Notes: generated by a model not told the origin, from the letters alone. Shown: positions 14,971-23,190, counted from the first letter of the stretch. The stretch is 64,000 nt of DNA from Rhodospirillum centenum SW (GCF_000016185.1 NC_011420.2:2829001-2893000); one strand, 5' to 3'. A program made the numbers and translations.

Positions 14971-15045
14971 ATGATGATTGCGCAGCAAAAAGTGATACGC
15001 CAATCAGAAGCCACCGAGTGCGGCATCGCCTGCATGGCCATGGTG
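14971..15045 (+). pseudogene. 5' fragment of a C39-peptidase bacteriocin ABC exporter
   Basis: Twenty-five codons read MMIAQQKVIRQSEATECGIA followed by CMAMVM. This is the start of a C39 peptidase domain: Gln-Ser-Glu-Ala-x-Glu-Cys-Gly-x-Ala-Cys, where the first Cys is the catalytic residue that cleaves double-glycine leaders. Such domains sit at the N-terminus of bacteriocin/lantibiotic ABC exporters of about 700 residues. Here the homology stops at 15045 and runs directly into nucleotidyltransferase-like sequence. The rest of the exporter is gone. An in-frame ATG at 14935 is also possible. Confidence 0.7.
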
Positions 15046-15061
15046 ATGGACCCCCATCGTC

Positions 15062-15155
15062 ACGGGGAAGACCCTGTCCGACGTGCTGCCGCCCGAGCGG
15101 GTGGCGGACCTGATGGCGTTCAGGCGTGCGGCGGAGGCAGCCGTGCCCGGCCGCG
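15062..15155 (+). repeat. Direct repeat, right copy (94 bp)
   Basis: Counterpart of the repeat at 14057-14150, about 90 percent identical by eye, same length, 1005 bp downstream. It encodes KTLSDVLPPERVADLMAFRR in the nucleotidyltransferase frame but lacks the gene start. Confidence 0.85.
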
Positions 15156-15398
15156 CCGCTCTCGACCCTGGGACAGGCCCCCATCCGGCACGACACGGTT
15201 ATCCAGGCATTCGGCAGGCTTGCCTCCGATCAAGGGGACGAGGTGCTGATCCACTGCGCCCGGCTGGTCCTGAGACGGCGGGAAGTCGCCGATTACGAGG
15301 GCTCGACGCCCGGCGCAGATGATGCCAGAGACACCCTTGAGACCACCCGCCGCTTCCTGGCCGTCTGTGCCGGATGCTTCGGCTTCCCCCCGCCCTGA
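15062..15398 (+). pseudogene. Fused nucleotidyltransferase and HEPN gene fragments
   Basis: The first part (to about 15155) is a second nucleotidyltransferase N-terminal fragment without a start. In another frame from about 15170 the sequence reads RHDTVIQAFGRLASDQG, then RLVLRRREVADYEG and ARDTLETTRRFLAV, which matches the C-terminal half of a HEPN-domain protein (the RxxxDY block near the end is typical). The two pieces are out of frame with each other. The simplest reading is that deletions collapsed a MNT/HEPN toxin-antitoxin locus. The stop at 15396 is close to the next gene. Confidence 0.6.
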
Positions 15399-15416
15399 TC
15401 CCATGGCCCTGATCCC

Positions 15417-16109
15417 GTGACCGGCCCGACACCCCTGTCCCCCCTTCCCCGCCCCGTCCGCGCCGTCGTGTTCGACATGGACGGGCTGCTGCTGGATACC
15501 GAGCGGCCGGTGAAGGCCGCGGCCATGCGGGCGGCGGAGCGGCTGGGCCGGCCGATGGACGACGCCTTCTATGCCGGCCTGATCGGCCAGCCCTTCGCCA
15601 CGACGAAGCTGCGGCTGGCCGAGCATTTCCGCACGCCGGCGCTGATGGAGGCCTTCACCGCCGAGTTCCGCACGGCCCTGGCCACGGTCGGCGGCGGGCT
15701 GGCGGAGGGCGGCGGCATCCGGCAGATGCCGGGGGCGGCGGAGCTGGTCGGGCGGTTGCAGGAAGCCGGGCTGCCGCTGGCCGTCTGCACCTCCACGGCG
15801 CGGGAGCGGGCGCTGAAGCATCTGGCCCTGGCCGGCCTCGCGGACCGCTTCCGGGCCGTGGTCGGCGGCGACTGCGTGACCCGCGGCAAGCCCTTCCCCG
15901 ACCCCTACCTGAAGGCGGCCGGGCTCTTGGGCGTCGAGCCCGCGGACTGTCTGGCCCTGGAGGACAGCCACAACGGCATCCGCGCGGCACACGCCGCCGG
16001 GATGATGGCGGTGATGGTGCCGGACCTGCTGCCCTGCACCGAGGAGATCCGGCCGCTCTGCACCCATGTGGCGGCCGACCTGCACGCCGTCGGGGCGCTT
16101 CTCCCCTGA
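15417..16109 (+). CDS. HAD-superfamily phosphatase (beta-phosphoglucomutase-like)
   Basis: A 230-residue HAD subfamily IA hydrolase. Motif I is VVFDMDGLLLDTE with the nucleophilic Asp and acid/base Asp; motif II is VCTSTARER; the Lys of motif III is in RGKPFPDPYLKAA; motif IV is LALEDSHNGIRAA. The helical cap lies between motifs I and II. It would dephosphorylate a small phosphorylated metabolite. The start is a GTG at 15417; there is no in-frame ATG before motif I. It follows the broken-gene region and is convergent with the hydrolase gene. Confidence 0.8.
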   Translation: MTGPTPLSPLPRPVRAVVFDMDGLLLDTERPVKAAAMRAAERLGRPMDDAFYAGLIGQPFATTKLRLAEHFRTPALMEAFTAEFRTALATVGGGLAEGGGIRQMPGAAELVGRLQEAGLPLAVCTSTARERALKHLALAGLADRFRAVVGGDCVTRGKPFPDPYLKAAGLLGVEPADCLALEDSHNGIRAAHAAGMMAVMVPDLLPCTEEIRPLCTHVAADLHAVGALLP

Positions 16110-16116
16110 CGCCGGC

Positions 16117-17013
16117 TCAGCCGGGCGGCGCCCCGGACCGGACCGCCTGCGCCTCCAGCCAGTCCGCGGCCTCGGCCCAGAGGGTCGGGGCGAAGGTGTC
16201 GCGGAAGAAGCCGAAATGGCCGATGGCCGCCGCCCCCGCCTGTGCCGGGGTGACGAAGCGGTGCTCCCGGCACGCACCGCCGTACCAGGAGAGCAGCTCC
16301 GCCGCCGCCGCCCGCGGGGCGTAGAAATCGTCAGGAAAGCTGTAGAGCCGCAGCGGCATGGCAAGGTCGCGGAAGCGCTGCCGCAGCTCCGGATGGTAGC
16401 CCAGGATGTAGTCGGGATGCCGGCCCCAGCGCGCCCATTCGCGGGCGATGCCCGCCGGCAGGGGCGCGCTGCCCATGGCATAGCCGGGCAGGTGGCCGTG
16501 CAGCCGCGTCAGCAGCGGCACCGCCGCGTACCAGAAGGCCGCCAGCCGCAGCCGGTCCAGCCCCCGCCAGTGCCGCGCCGCGCCGGACTGGGAGGCGACC
16601 AGCAGCACCGCGGCGAGGCGACCGGCCGAGGGCGCCAACGGAAGGATCTGGCCGCCGACGCTGTGCCCGACCAGCAGCGGCGGCGTGCCCGGATGCTCCG
16701 CCGCCACCCGCGCCAGCACGGCCTCCAGGTCCAGCCGCCCCCAGTCCTGCATGCGGGCGTCGAAGCCGCGCAGGGTCCGGGGCCGCGAGCCGCCGACGCC
16801 GCGGTAGTCAAAGGTGGTCACGGGGTGTCCGCGCCCGGCCAGGAAGCGGGCGAAGCGGCCGTAGTAGCCGCGCGGCACCGCCGTGGCCCCGGCGACGATC
16901 ACCGGGGCCAGCGGCGGCACGCGCGCCGGAGGCTCGAACCGGGTGACCGCGAGGATCATCCCGTCGGCGGCGCGCAGCGTTTCTTCCCTGGACGGAACCT
17001 GTACCGTGGACAT
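16117..17013 (-). CDS. Alpha/beta hydrolase
   Basis: A 298-residue alpha/beta hydrolase with a Ser nucleophile elbow GHSVGGQILP, an oxyanion region after VIVAGATAVPRGYYGRFARF, TFDYRGVGGSRP, and a late His in IGHFGFFR. It has no signal peptide. A perfect 20-bp palindrome lies 18 bp upstream of its start, so it is probably under direct repression by a dimeric regulator. It ends 7 bp from the HAD gene stop, convergent. The ester or amide it hydrolyses is unknown. Confidence 0.75.
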   Translation of the reverse strand: MSTVQVPSREETLRAADGMILAVTRFEPPARVPPLAPVIVAGATAVPRGYYGRFARFLAGRGHPVTTFDYRGVGGSRPRTLRGFDARMQDWGRLDLEAVLARVAAEHPGTPPLLVGHSVGGQILPLAPSAGRLAAVLLVASQSGAARHWRGLDRLRLAAFWYAAVPLLTRLHGHLPGYAMGSAPLPAGIAREWARWGRHPDYILGYHPELRQRFRDLAMPLRLYSFPDDFYAPRAAAAELLSWYGGACREHRFVTPAQAGAAAIGHFGFFRDTFAPTLWAEAADWLEAQAVRSGAPPG

Positions 17014-17030
17014 CGCCGTCTCCGGTCGGG

Positions 17031-17050
17031 TTACCTTTACGTAAAGGTAA
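17031..17050. promoter_or_regulatory. Perfect 20-bp palindrome, candidate operator
   Basis: TTACCTTTACGTAAAGGTAA reads identically on both strands over all 20 bases and is AT-rich in a GC-rich context. It ends 18 bp before the start of the hydrolase gene at 17013, where a bound protein would block initiation or, for a MerR-type activator, sit in the promoter spacer. No regulator gene is adjacent. The core ACCTTTACGTAAAGGT is reminiscent of MerR-family sites, but this is only a resemblance. Confidence 0.65.
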
Positions 17051-17107
17051 ATCCCACGCAGAACGGCAGCGCCACCCCGGATTTCCCGGCATCCGCCCTG
17101 CGGACGG

Positions 17108-19810
17108 TCACTCCCCGGCGGGCTTCGGGACGCGGTAGCTGACCTCCATCACGCCCGGATCGTCGGGGTTGTCGTGCTGGGTGAAGCCCAGTTCCCGGCA
17201 CATCGCGAGCATGGTGGTGTTCTCGCGCAGCACCTCGCCGAACACCTCCTTGATGCCGCGCATGCGGGCGTAGTCCAGGATGCGGGTCATCATCACGTAG
17301 CCCAGGCCCTTGCCCTTCATGTCGGAGCGGACCAGCACGGCGTATTCGGCCCGTTCGTTGTCCGGGTCGGCGGTGATGCGGACGGTGCCGTGGATGGCGG
17401 GCTCGCCCGTCTCCTCGTCCGGCCGCTCGGCCACCAGGGCCATCTCGCGCCCGTAGTCGATCTGGGTCAGGCGGGCGGCGAGCTGGTGCGACAGGCGCTT
17501 CATCGGGGCGAAGAAGCGCAGCCGCAGATCCTCCAGGCTGGTGTGGGCCACCATGTCGTGGATCAGCGGCTCGTCCTCCGGCCGGATCGGGCGGATCAGA
17601 TATTCCCGCCCGTCGCGCAGCCGCACCGTCTGTTCCAGCTTCTTCGGATAGGGCCGGATGGAGAGGCGGCGGCTGCCCTCCATCTTGGGCGTCGCCACCT
17701 TGATGCGGGCGTCCAGCGCCAGCACGCCCTTGTCGTCGGCGAACAGGGGATTGATGTCCAGCTCGACGATCTCCGGGAAATCGGTGACGAGCTGGCTGAC
17801 CTTGATGAGGGACAGCGCGATGGCGTCCAGGTCCGCCTTCGGGCGCGAGCGGTAGCCCAGCAGCAGCCGGTGGATGCGGGTGCGGGACATCATCTCCCGC
17901 GCGAGGTTCATGTTCAGCGGCGGCAGGCCCAGCTCCTTGTCCGCCACCACCTCGACCCCGGTGCCGCCGGCCCCGAACAGGATCACCGGCCCGAACAGCT
18001 CGTCGTCGATCATGCCCACGATCAGCTCGTGCGCGTCGGGCCGATGGGCCATCTCCTGCACGGTGAAGCCCTCGATGCGGGCGGTGGGCATGAACGAGCG
18101 GACGCGCTCCAGCATCGCCTCCGCCTCGGCCCAGACCTGGTTGGGCGCGAGGTTCAGGGCGACACCGCCCAGGTCCGACTTGTGCGTGATGTCGGGGGAC
18201 AGGATCTTCAACGCGATGCGGCCGCCCAGCCGGCGCGCGGCGCGCTCGGCTTCGGCCGGGGTGGCAGCGGTGACCGTCTGCACGCAGGGGATGCCGTAGG
18301 CGCGCAGCACCTCCTTGGCCTGGTACTCCGACAGCCAGTCGCAGCCGGTGGCCAGGGCCTCGTCGATCTGGTGGCGGGCGACGGCCATGTCCACGTCGAA
18401 CTGCTCGGGCACGCTGGGCGGCGTCTCCATCAGCAGTTCCTGGTTCTTGCGGTAGCGGACCAGGTGCATGAAGGCGCGCACCGCCTGATTGGGCGTGTGG
18501 TAGTCGGGGATGCGCTGCTTGGCGAACTGGCGCCGCGCCTCCGCCGCCGCCGTCTCGCCCAGCCAGCTCGTCAGCACGGGGGTGCGCTTGTTGCCCTTGG
18601 CCTTCAGCACGCTGACGACGGCGTCCGCCGCGTCCACGCTGTCGGCCACGGCGGTGGGGCAGTTCATCACCAGCACGGCGTCGCAGCCCGGGTCCTCCAG
18701 CAGGATGCCCAGCGCGTCGGCATAGCGCTTGCCCGGCGCGTCGCCGATGATGTCCACGGGGTTGCCGTGGCTCCAGGTGGGCGGCAGCACGCGGCCCAGC
18801 TTCTCGAGCGTCTCCGGCGTCAGCGCCGCCAGCCGGCCGCCCTGGCCGACCAGCGCGTCCGTCGCCAGCACGCCGATGCCGCCGCCGTTGGTCAGGATGG
18901 CCAGCCGGTCGCCCTTGATCTGCACGCCGGTCGCCAGCGTCTCCACCGCGTCGAACAGCTCGTCCAGCTCGGAGACGCGCAGCATGCCGGCACGGCGGAA
19001 GGCGGCGTCGTAGACCGCGTCGGCGCCGGCCAGCGCACCGGTGTGCGAGCTGGCGGCCTTCGCCGCCTCGTCGCTGCGGCCGGCCTTGATGACGATGACG
19101 GGCTTGGCACGGGCGGCGGCGCGGGCGGCGGACATGAACTTCCGCGCATGCGTGATCGCCTCGACATACAGCAGGATGGCGCGGACGTTGGGGTCCTGCG
19201 CCAGATAGTCCAGCATGTCGCCGAAATCGACGTCCGCCATGCCGCCCAGGCTGACCAGGTGGCTGAAGCCGATGCCGCGGGCGTTGGCCCAGTCCAGGAT
19301 GGAGGTGACGACGGCCCCCGACTGCGCCACCAGGGCGATGTCGCCCTTCAGCGGCGGCAGGTGGGCGAAGCCGGCATTGACGCCGCGCGCCGGCACCATG
19401 ACGCCCAGGCAGTTCGGTCCGACGACGCGCAGCAGGTGCGGCCGGGCGGCGTCCAGCACCTGCTGCTGCAGCTTCCGCCCGTCCTCCCCCATCTCCGCGA
19501 AGCCGGCGGTGATGACGACGGCGGCCTTGGTGCCGCGCTCCCCCAGCTCCGCGATCAGCCCCGGGATCGTCTGCGGCGGCGTGGCGATCACGGCCAGATC
19601 CGGCGTCAGCGGCAGGGCCGCGACGGAATTGTAGGCCAGCACGCCTTCGACCGAGCGTTCATGCGGGTTCACCGGCATGATCGGCCCGTCGAAACCGGCG
19701 TTGAACAGGTTGCGGGCGACCACCTGGCCGATGGACTGGGGATGCCGGCTGGCCCCGATCAGGGCGATGGAGGACGGCTTGAACAGGCGGTCCAGGTTGC
19801 GGATCGTCAT
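17108..19810 (-). CDS. Pat-like NDP-forming acyl-CoA synthetase fused to a GNAT domain
   Basis: A 900-residue protein. Residues 1-460 are the CoA-binding and succinyl-CoA-ligase-like domains (FKPSSIALIGASRHP; AVVITAGF; VVGPNCLGVMVP), about 500-710 an ATP-grasp domain (KEVLRAYGIP; LGGRIALKI), and about 730-890 a GNAT acetyltransferase (RPIRPEDEPLIHDMV; DMKGKGLGYVMM). This order matches the Pat protein lysine acetyltransferases that control acyl-CoA synthetases. The SSHTGALAG block retains a His in the region where ADP-forming synthetases carry the phosphorylated His, so the synthetase half may be active. It is probably a sensor of acyl-CoA status. Confidence 0.8.
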   Translation of the reverse strand: MTIRNLDRLFKPSSIALIGASRHPQSIGQVVARNLFNAGFDGPIMPVNPHERSVEGVLAYNSVAALPLTPDLAVIATPPQTIPGLIAELGERGTKAAVVITAGFAEMGEDGRKLQQQVLDAARPHLLRVVGPNCLGVMVPARGVNAGFAHLPPLKGDIALVAQSGAVVTSILDWANARGIGFSHLVSLGGMADVDFGDMLDYLAQDPNVRAILLYVEAITHARKFMSAARAAARAKPVIVIKAGRSDEAAKAASSHTGALAGADAVYDAAFRRAGMLRVSELDELFDAVETLATGVQIKGDRLAILTNGGGIGVLATDALVGQGGRLAALTPETLEKLGRVLPPTWSHGNPVDIIGDAPGKRYADALGILLEDPGCDAVLVMNCPTAVADSVDAADAVVSVLKAKGNKRTPVLTSWLGETAAAEARRQFAKQRIPDYHTPNQAVRAFMHLVRYRKNQELLMETPPSVPEQFDVDMAVARHQIDEALATGCDWLSEYQAKEVLRAYGIPCVQTVTAATPAEAERAARRLGGRIALKILSPDITHKSDLGGVALNLAPNQVWAEAEAMLERVRSFMPTARIEGFTVQEMAHRPDAHELIVGMIDDELFGPVILFGAGGTGVEVVADKELGLPPLNMNLAREMMSRTRIHRLLLGYRSRPKADLDAIALSLIKVSQLVTDFPEIVELDINPLFADDKGVLALDARIKVATPKMEGSRRLSIRPYPKKLEQTVRLRDGREYLIRPIRPEDEPLIHDMVAHTSLEDLRLRFFAPMKRLSHQLAARLTQIDYGREMALVAERPDEETGEPAIHGTVRITADPDNERAEYAVLVRSDMKGKGLGYVMMTRILDYARMRGIKEVFGEVLRENTTMLAMCRELGFTQHDNPDDPGVMEVSYRVPKPAGE

Positions 19811-19916
19811 GATGGTCGTCCTGCTCCGTCAGAGGGCCCGGGGCGGGCATGCGCGGGAAGATCGGGAACCGCCCGGCGGCGGTCCTGATGCTGAACGCGT
19901 CATGCTGCACTGCAAT

Positions 19917-19945
19917 GACATGGGTCAAAGAGACACGGGTCAAAG
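19917..19945. repeat. Paired direct repeat upstream of the Pat-like gene
   Basis: GACATGGGTCAAAG and GACACGGGTCAAAG follow each other with a 15-bp period and one mismatch. On the minus strand this is two copies of CTTTGACCC. They lie about 110 bp upstream of the start at 19810, a suitable place for a regulator that binds direct repeats. The rest of the 19811-20037 gap shows no gene. Confidence 0.5.
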
Positions 19946-20037
19946 GTGTCGGCGGGGGAGCATCGGCATCCCCCGGTCCACCCGAAGGTGGGGCGCTCCG
20001 CGGCTCCGACCAGGAGGGACGGCGAAGTGCCGCGGCC

Positions 20038-20496
20038 TCAGACCACCCAGGCGTCCGGATCGACGATCGGCTTGCGTTCCAGCGCACGCTGGAGCGCGCC
20101 GACGCAGCGCATCAGCCACCAGAGCGGCAGCAGCGCCAGCCCGATCAGGCCGACGAAGGCCGACAGCAGCAGCAGGCTGATCGACAGCACGATCAGCCAC
20201 GCCCAGAAGCCCCGGATGGCGAAGGCGAAGTGGTTTTCCCAGAGGGTGCCGCGGGCAGCGCCCCGTCCGAAATAGGCCAGGACCACGCCCAGGATCGGTG
20301 TGACAACCGCGGGCGGGATGATGAAGGCCAGCAGCGCCAGCAGATTGAGGCTGTAGATGACGATCAGGACGGTGCGCAGATCGTTGCGCTCCCGTCCGGC
20401 CTCCTCCTGGGTGGGCCGGGTGTCGTCCGACGGCGGGATGTCCTCCTGCCGTTCCGCGTCGTCCTGCTTCTGAACGCTGTCGTCCACCTGGACCAT
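20038..20496 (-). CDS. DUF4870-like membrane protein
   Basis: A 152-residue protein with a charged, Gln/Asp/Glu-rich N-terminus (about 45 residues) and three to four hydrophobic segments (VLIVIYSLNLLALLAFIIPP; FWAWLIVLSISLLLLSAFVGLIG). The stretch LAYFGRGAARGTLWENHFAFAIRGFWAWL resembles the small DUF4870 family. The start MVQVDDSV is chosen because the upstream frame is basic low-complexity. Function unknown; no operon partner is evident. Confidence 0.65.
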   Translation of the reverse strand: MVQVDDSVQKQDDAERQEDIPPSDDTRPTQEEAGRERNDLRTVLIVIYSLNLLALLAFIIPPAVVTPILGVVLAYFGRGAARGTLWENHFAFAIRGFWAWLIVLSISLLLLSAFVGLIGLALLPLWWLMRCVGALQRALERKPIVDPDAWVV

Positions 20497-20646
20497 CGCC
20501 GCTAGCCCCTGCCCTGAGCCCGTGACCGTTGCCGTAGGAAGGCGGCATTTACGGCAGCGGGGCCGGCGTTCCGTCAAGCGGGGTCGGGGCGGCGCGCGGC
20601 TTGGCCGCACCCGCCCCTGCCCCCGTGCGGGATCCGTGCGGGGGGA

Positions 20647-21186
20647 TCAGCCCTCGCCCTTCTCCTGATAGCGGGCGATGCTCTCCTGGATGATGCGCGC
20701 GGCCTCGTCCGGTTCGCCCCAGCGGACGACGCGGACCCACTTGCCCTTCTCCAGGTCCTTGTAGTGCTCGAAGAAGTGGGAGATCTGCTCGACCAGGATC
20801 TGCGGCAGTTGCCGGAAGCTGGCGACGTTGGAATAGAAGGGGTGCAGCTTGTCCACCGGCACCGCCAGGATCTTCTCGTCCACGCCGGCGTCGTCCTCCA
20901 TGATCAGCACGCCGATCGGGCGGGAGCGCAGCACCACGCCCGGCACGACGGGGGTGGAGGCCACGACCATCACGTCCGCCGGATCGCCGTCCAGCGCCAG
21001 CGTGTGCGGCAGGAAGCCGTAGTTGGCCGGGTAGAACATCGCCGTGTGCAGGAAACGGTCGACGATCAGCGCGCCCGAATCCTTGTCCATCTCGTACTTC
21101 ACCGGCTGCCCGCCCTGCGGGATCTCGATGATGACGTTGACGTCCCAGGGCGGGTTCTTGCCGACCGGGATCTTGGTGATGTCCAT
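20647..21186 (-). CDS. ppa: Inorganic pyrophosphatase
   Basis: Family I soluble pyrophosphatase of 179 residues, hydrolysing PPi to phosphate in the cytoplasm. Landmarks are PANYGFLPHTLALDGDPADVMV, which carries the metal-binding Asp residues, and DEKILAVPVDKL with HFFEHYKDLEKGKWV near the C-terminus. GAGGA lies a few bases before the ATG at 21186; the upstream frame extension is an artefact of GC-rich DNA. Its length is normal for bacterial enzymes. Confidence 0.93.
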   Translation of the reverse strand: MDITKIPVGKNPPWDVNVIIEIPQGGQPVKYEMDKDSGALIVDRFLHTAMFYPANYGFLPHTLALDGDPADVMVVASTPVVPGVVLRSRPIGVLIMEDDAGVDEKILAVPVDKLHPFYSNVASFRQLPQILVEQISHFFEHYKDLEKGKWVRVVRWGEPDEAARIIQESIARYQEKGEG

Positions 21187-21333
21187 GCTGCTGTCCTCGA
21201 TGACTGGCGGATGCGCCGGGCGACGGCCCGCGTGCGGCCGACGGCCGCACACTACGCCATCGCATCCGCTAATTGAAGCCGGCCCGGCGGACGGGAACCG
21301 GCCGGAAGGGGCCGCGGACGGGTGCGGGCGCCC

Positions 21334-22350
21334 TCAGGCGCCCATCTTCCCCGCGACCAGGGCCTTCAGGTCCACCTGCGGCCGGGCGCCGACATGGCTG
21401 ATGATCTCCGCCGCGCAGATCGCCCCCATGCGGGCACAGTCGCCCAGCGCCATCCCCTGGGTGAAGCCGCGCAGGAAGCCGGCGGCGAACAGGTCGCCCG
21501 CGCCCGTCGTGTCCACCACGGTGGTCGGCTCCGCCGCCACGCTGACGGTCTGCCCGCCGGCCAGGATGATGGCGCCCTTCTCGCTGCGGGTCAGCACCGC
21601 CACGTCGCAGTGCTGCTTCACGGCCTCGGCGGCCGTGTCGAAGTCCGTCTGGTAGAGCGCGGTGATCTCGCTCTCGTTGGCGAACAGGATGTCGATGTGC
21701 CCGGCCACGAGGTCGAGGAAGCTGTCGCGGTGACGGTTGACGCAGAAGGCATCGGAGAGCGACAGCGCCACCTTGCGCCCGCCCGCATGCGCGAGCTGCG
21801 CCGCCTTCAGGAAGGCCTCCTTGGCCGGCGGCGGGTCCCAGAGATAGCCCTCCAGGTAGGTGACCTGGGAGCCCTGGATCACGGCCGGGTCGATGTCGGC
21901 GGGGGTCAGCACGACGGCGGCGCCCAGGAAGGTGTTCATGGTGCGCTGGCCGTCCGGCGTCACCAGGATCAGGCAGCGGCCGGTCGGGGTCCCGTCGGAC
22001 AGCGGCGGCGTATCGAAAGAGACGCCGGCGGCGCGGATGTCGTGGCGGAAGACGGTGCCGAGCTGGTCGTCCGCGATCTTGCCGACATAGGCGCCGCGGC
22101 CGCCCAGGGTGGCGATGCCGGCCATGGTGTTGCCGGCGGAGCCACCGGACACCTCGATGCCCGGCCCCATCTTCGCGTACAGGTGCTCGGCCTCGGCCGT
22201 GTCGATCAGGCGCATGCCGCCCTTGGCGAGCCCGTGCGTCTCCAGGAAGGCGTCCTCGATCTTGGACAGCACGTCCACGATCGCATTGCCGATGCCCACC
22301 ACGTCGAATGCAGCGTTGCGCTCCACCGTCACGACCCCTCTTGCCTTCAT
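21334..22350 (-). CDS. PfkB-family sugar/adenosine kinase
   Basis: A 338-residue ribokinase-family kinase. The N-terminal block GIGNAIVDVLSKIEDAFL and the GGSAGNTMAGIATLGGRGAYVGKIADD segment bind the sugar, and the C-terminal signature DTTGAGDLFAAGFLRG carries the catalytic Asp and anion hole. Alphaproteobacterial members of this form are often annotated adenosine kinase. The ATG at 22350 gives a ten-residue lead before the core; a nearby downstream start is possible. It is divergent from the membrane protein at 22510. Confidence 0.82.
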   Translation of the reverse strand: MKARGVVTVERNAAFDVVGIGNAIVDVLSKIEDAFLETHGLAKGGMRLIDTAEAEHLYAKMGPGIEVSGGSAGNTMAGIATLGGRGAYVGKIADDQLGTVFRHDIRAAGVSFDTPPLSDGTPTGRCLILVTPDGQRTMNTFLGAAVVLTPADIDPAVIQGSQVTYLEGYLWDPPPAKEAFLKAAQLAHAGGRKVALSLSDAFCVNRHRDSFLDLVAGHIDILFANESEITALYQTDFDTAAEAVKQHCDVAVLTRSEKGAIILAGGQTVSVAAEPTTVVDTTGAGDLFAAGFLRGFTQGMALGDCARMGAICAAEIISHVGARPQVDLKALVAGKMGA

Positions 22351-22509
22351 GGAATTCGGGGCCTTGTAAGGCTGCGGTGGCCTTGCGGCAAGCCTGCGCT
22401 TGGTCCTACAAGGACCGGCGGCGGTTCTGTGGGCGGAATGCCACAGACCGGGGGTCCCGCCCCGGTTGACGCCCCCCGCCATCCTGTCTCCGCCGTTTCC
22501 GAGGCGCGC

Positions 22510-23190
22510 ATGATCCGTGCATTCGCCCGTGCCCTGACCCAGCTTTCCGACCCGGCCTTCGGGCGGGTGATCCTGCTGTCGATCCTGGCGACGCTGGGGC
22601 TGTTCGCGCTCCTGCTGACGGCGGTCTCCTGGACGCTCTACGAGACCGACCTGTTCACCATCCCCTGGCTGGACACCACGGTGGACGTGCTGGGCAGCCT
22701 TGCGGTGCTGGGCATCGCGTGGCTGCTGTTCCCGGCGGTGGTCATCACCGTGTCGTCGCTGATGCTGGAGAGCGTCGTGCAGGCGGTGGAGCGGCGCCAC
22801 TATCCGGGCCTGGGTCCGGCCCGGCCGCAACCGGTGCTGGAGGGGATCGCCAACTCCGCCAAGTTCCTCGGCGTAGTGATAATCCTCAACCTGCTGGTCC
22901 TGCCGCTCTACCTGATTCCGGTCCTGAATCTGGTGATATATTACTGTCTTAATGGTTACCTTCTTGGACGTGAGTACTACGAACTTGTATCCCTCAGAAG
23001 GCTTGATCCGGAAAGGATGCGGTATCTACGATCGGAGGAGTCGATGGGACTTTTTTTGGTCGGCATCATTATTGCCTTCCTATCCGTGGTCCCGATCGTG
23101 AATCTTCTGGTGCCCGTCATCGCCACCGCATTCATGGTCCATGTCTTCGAGGACATGCGGAGACGCTTGCCGCACCCGGGAGCCGCATGA
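22510..23190 (+). CDS. EI24/CysZ-like membrane protein
   Basis: A 226-residue integral membrane protein with about five hydrophobic segments. Its second half (EGIANSAKFLGVVIILNLLVLPLYLIPVLN, then CLNGYLLGREYYELVSLRRL) matches the EI24 family, which includes the sulfate transporter CysZ. The start is the ATG at 22510. From about 22870 codon use abruptly becomes AT-richer, with rare codons (ATA, TTA, AGA) and a run of seven T at 23049. Transport substrate unknown. It is followed by the bactofilin gene on the same strand, 67 bp away. Confidence 0.72.
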   Translation: MIRAFARALTQLSDPAFGRVILLSILATLGLFALLLTAVSWTLYETDLFTIPWLDTTVDVLGSLAVLGIAWLLFPAVVITVSSLMLESVVQAVERRHYPGLGPARPQPVLEGIANSAKFLGVVIILNLLVLPLYLIPVLNLVIYYCLNGYLLGREYYELVSLRRLDPERMRYLRSEESMGLFLVGIIIAFLSVVPIVNLLVPVIATAFMVHVFEDMRRRLPHPGAA

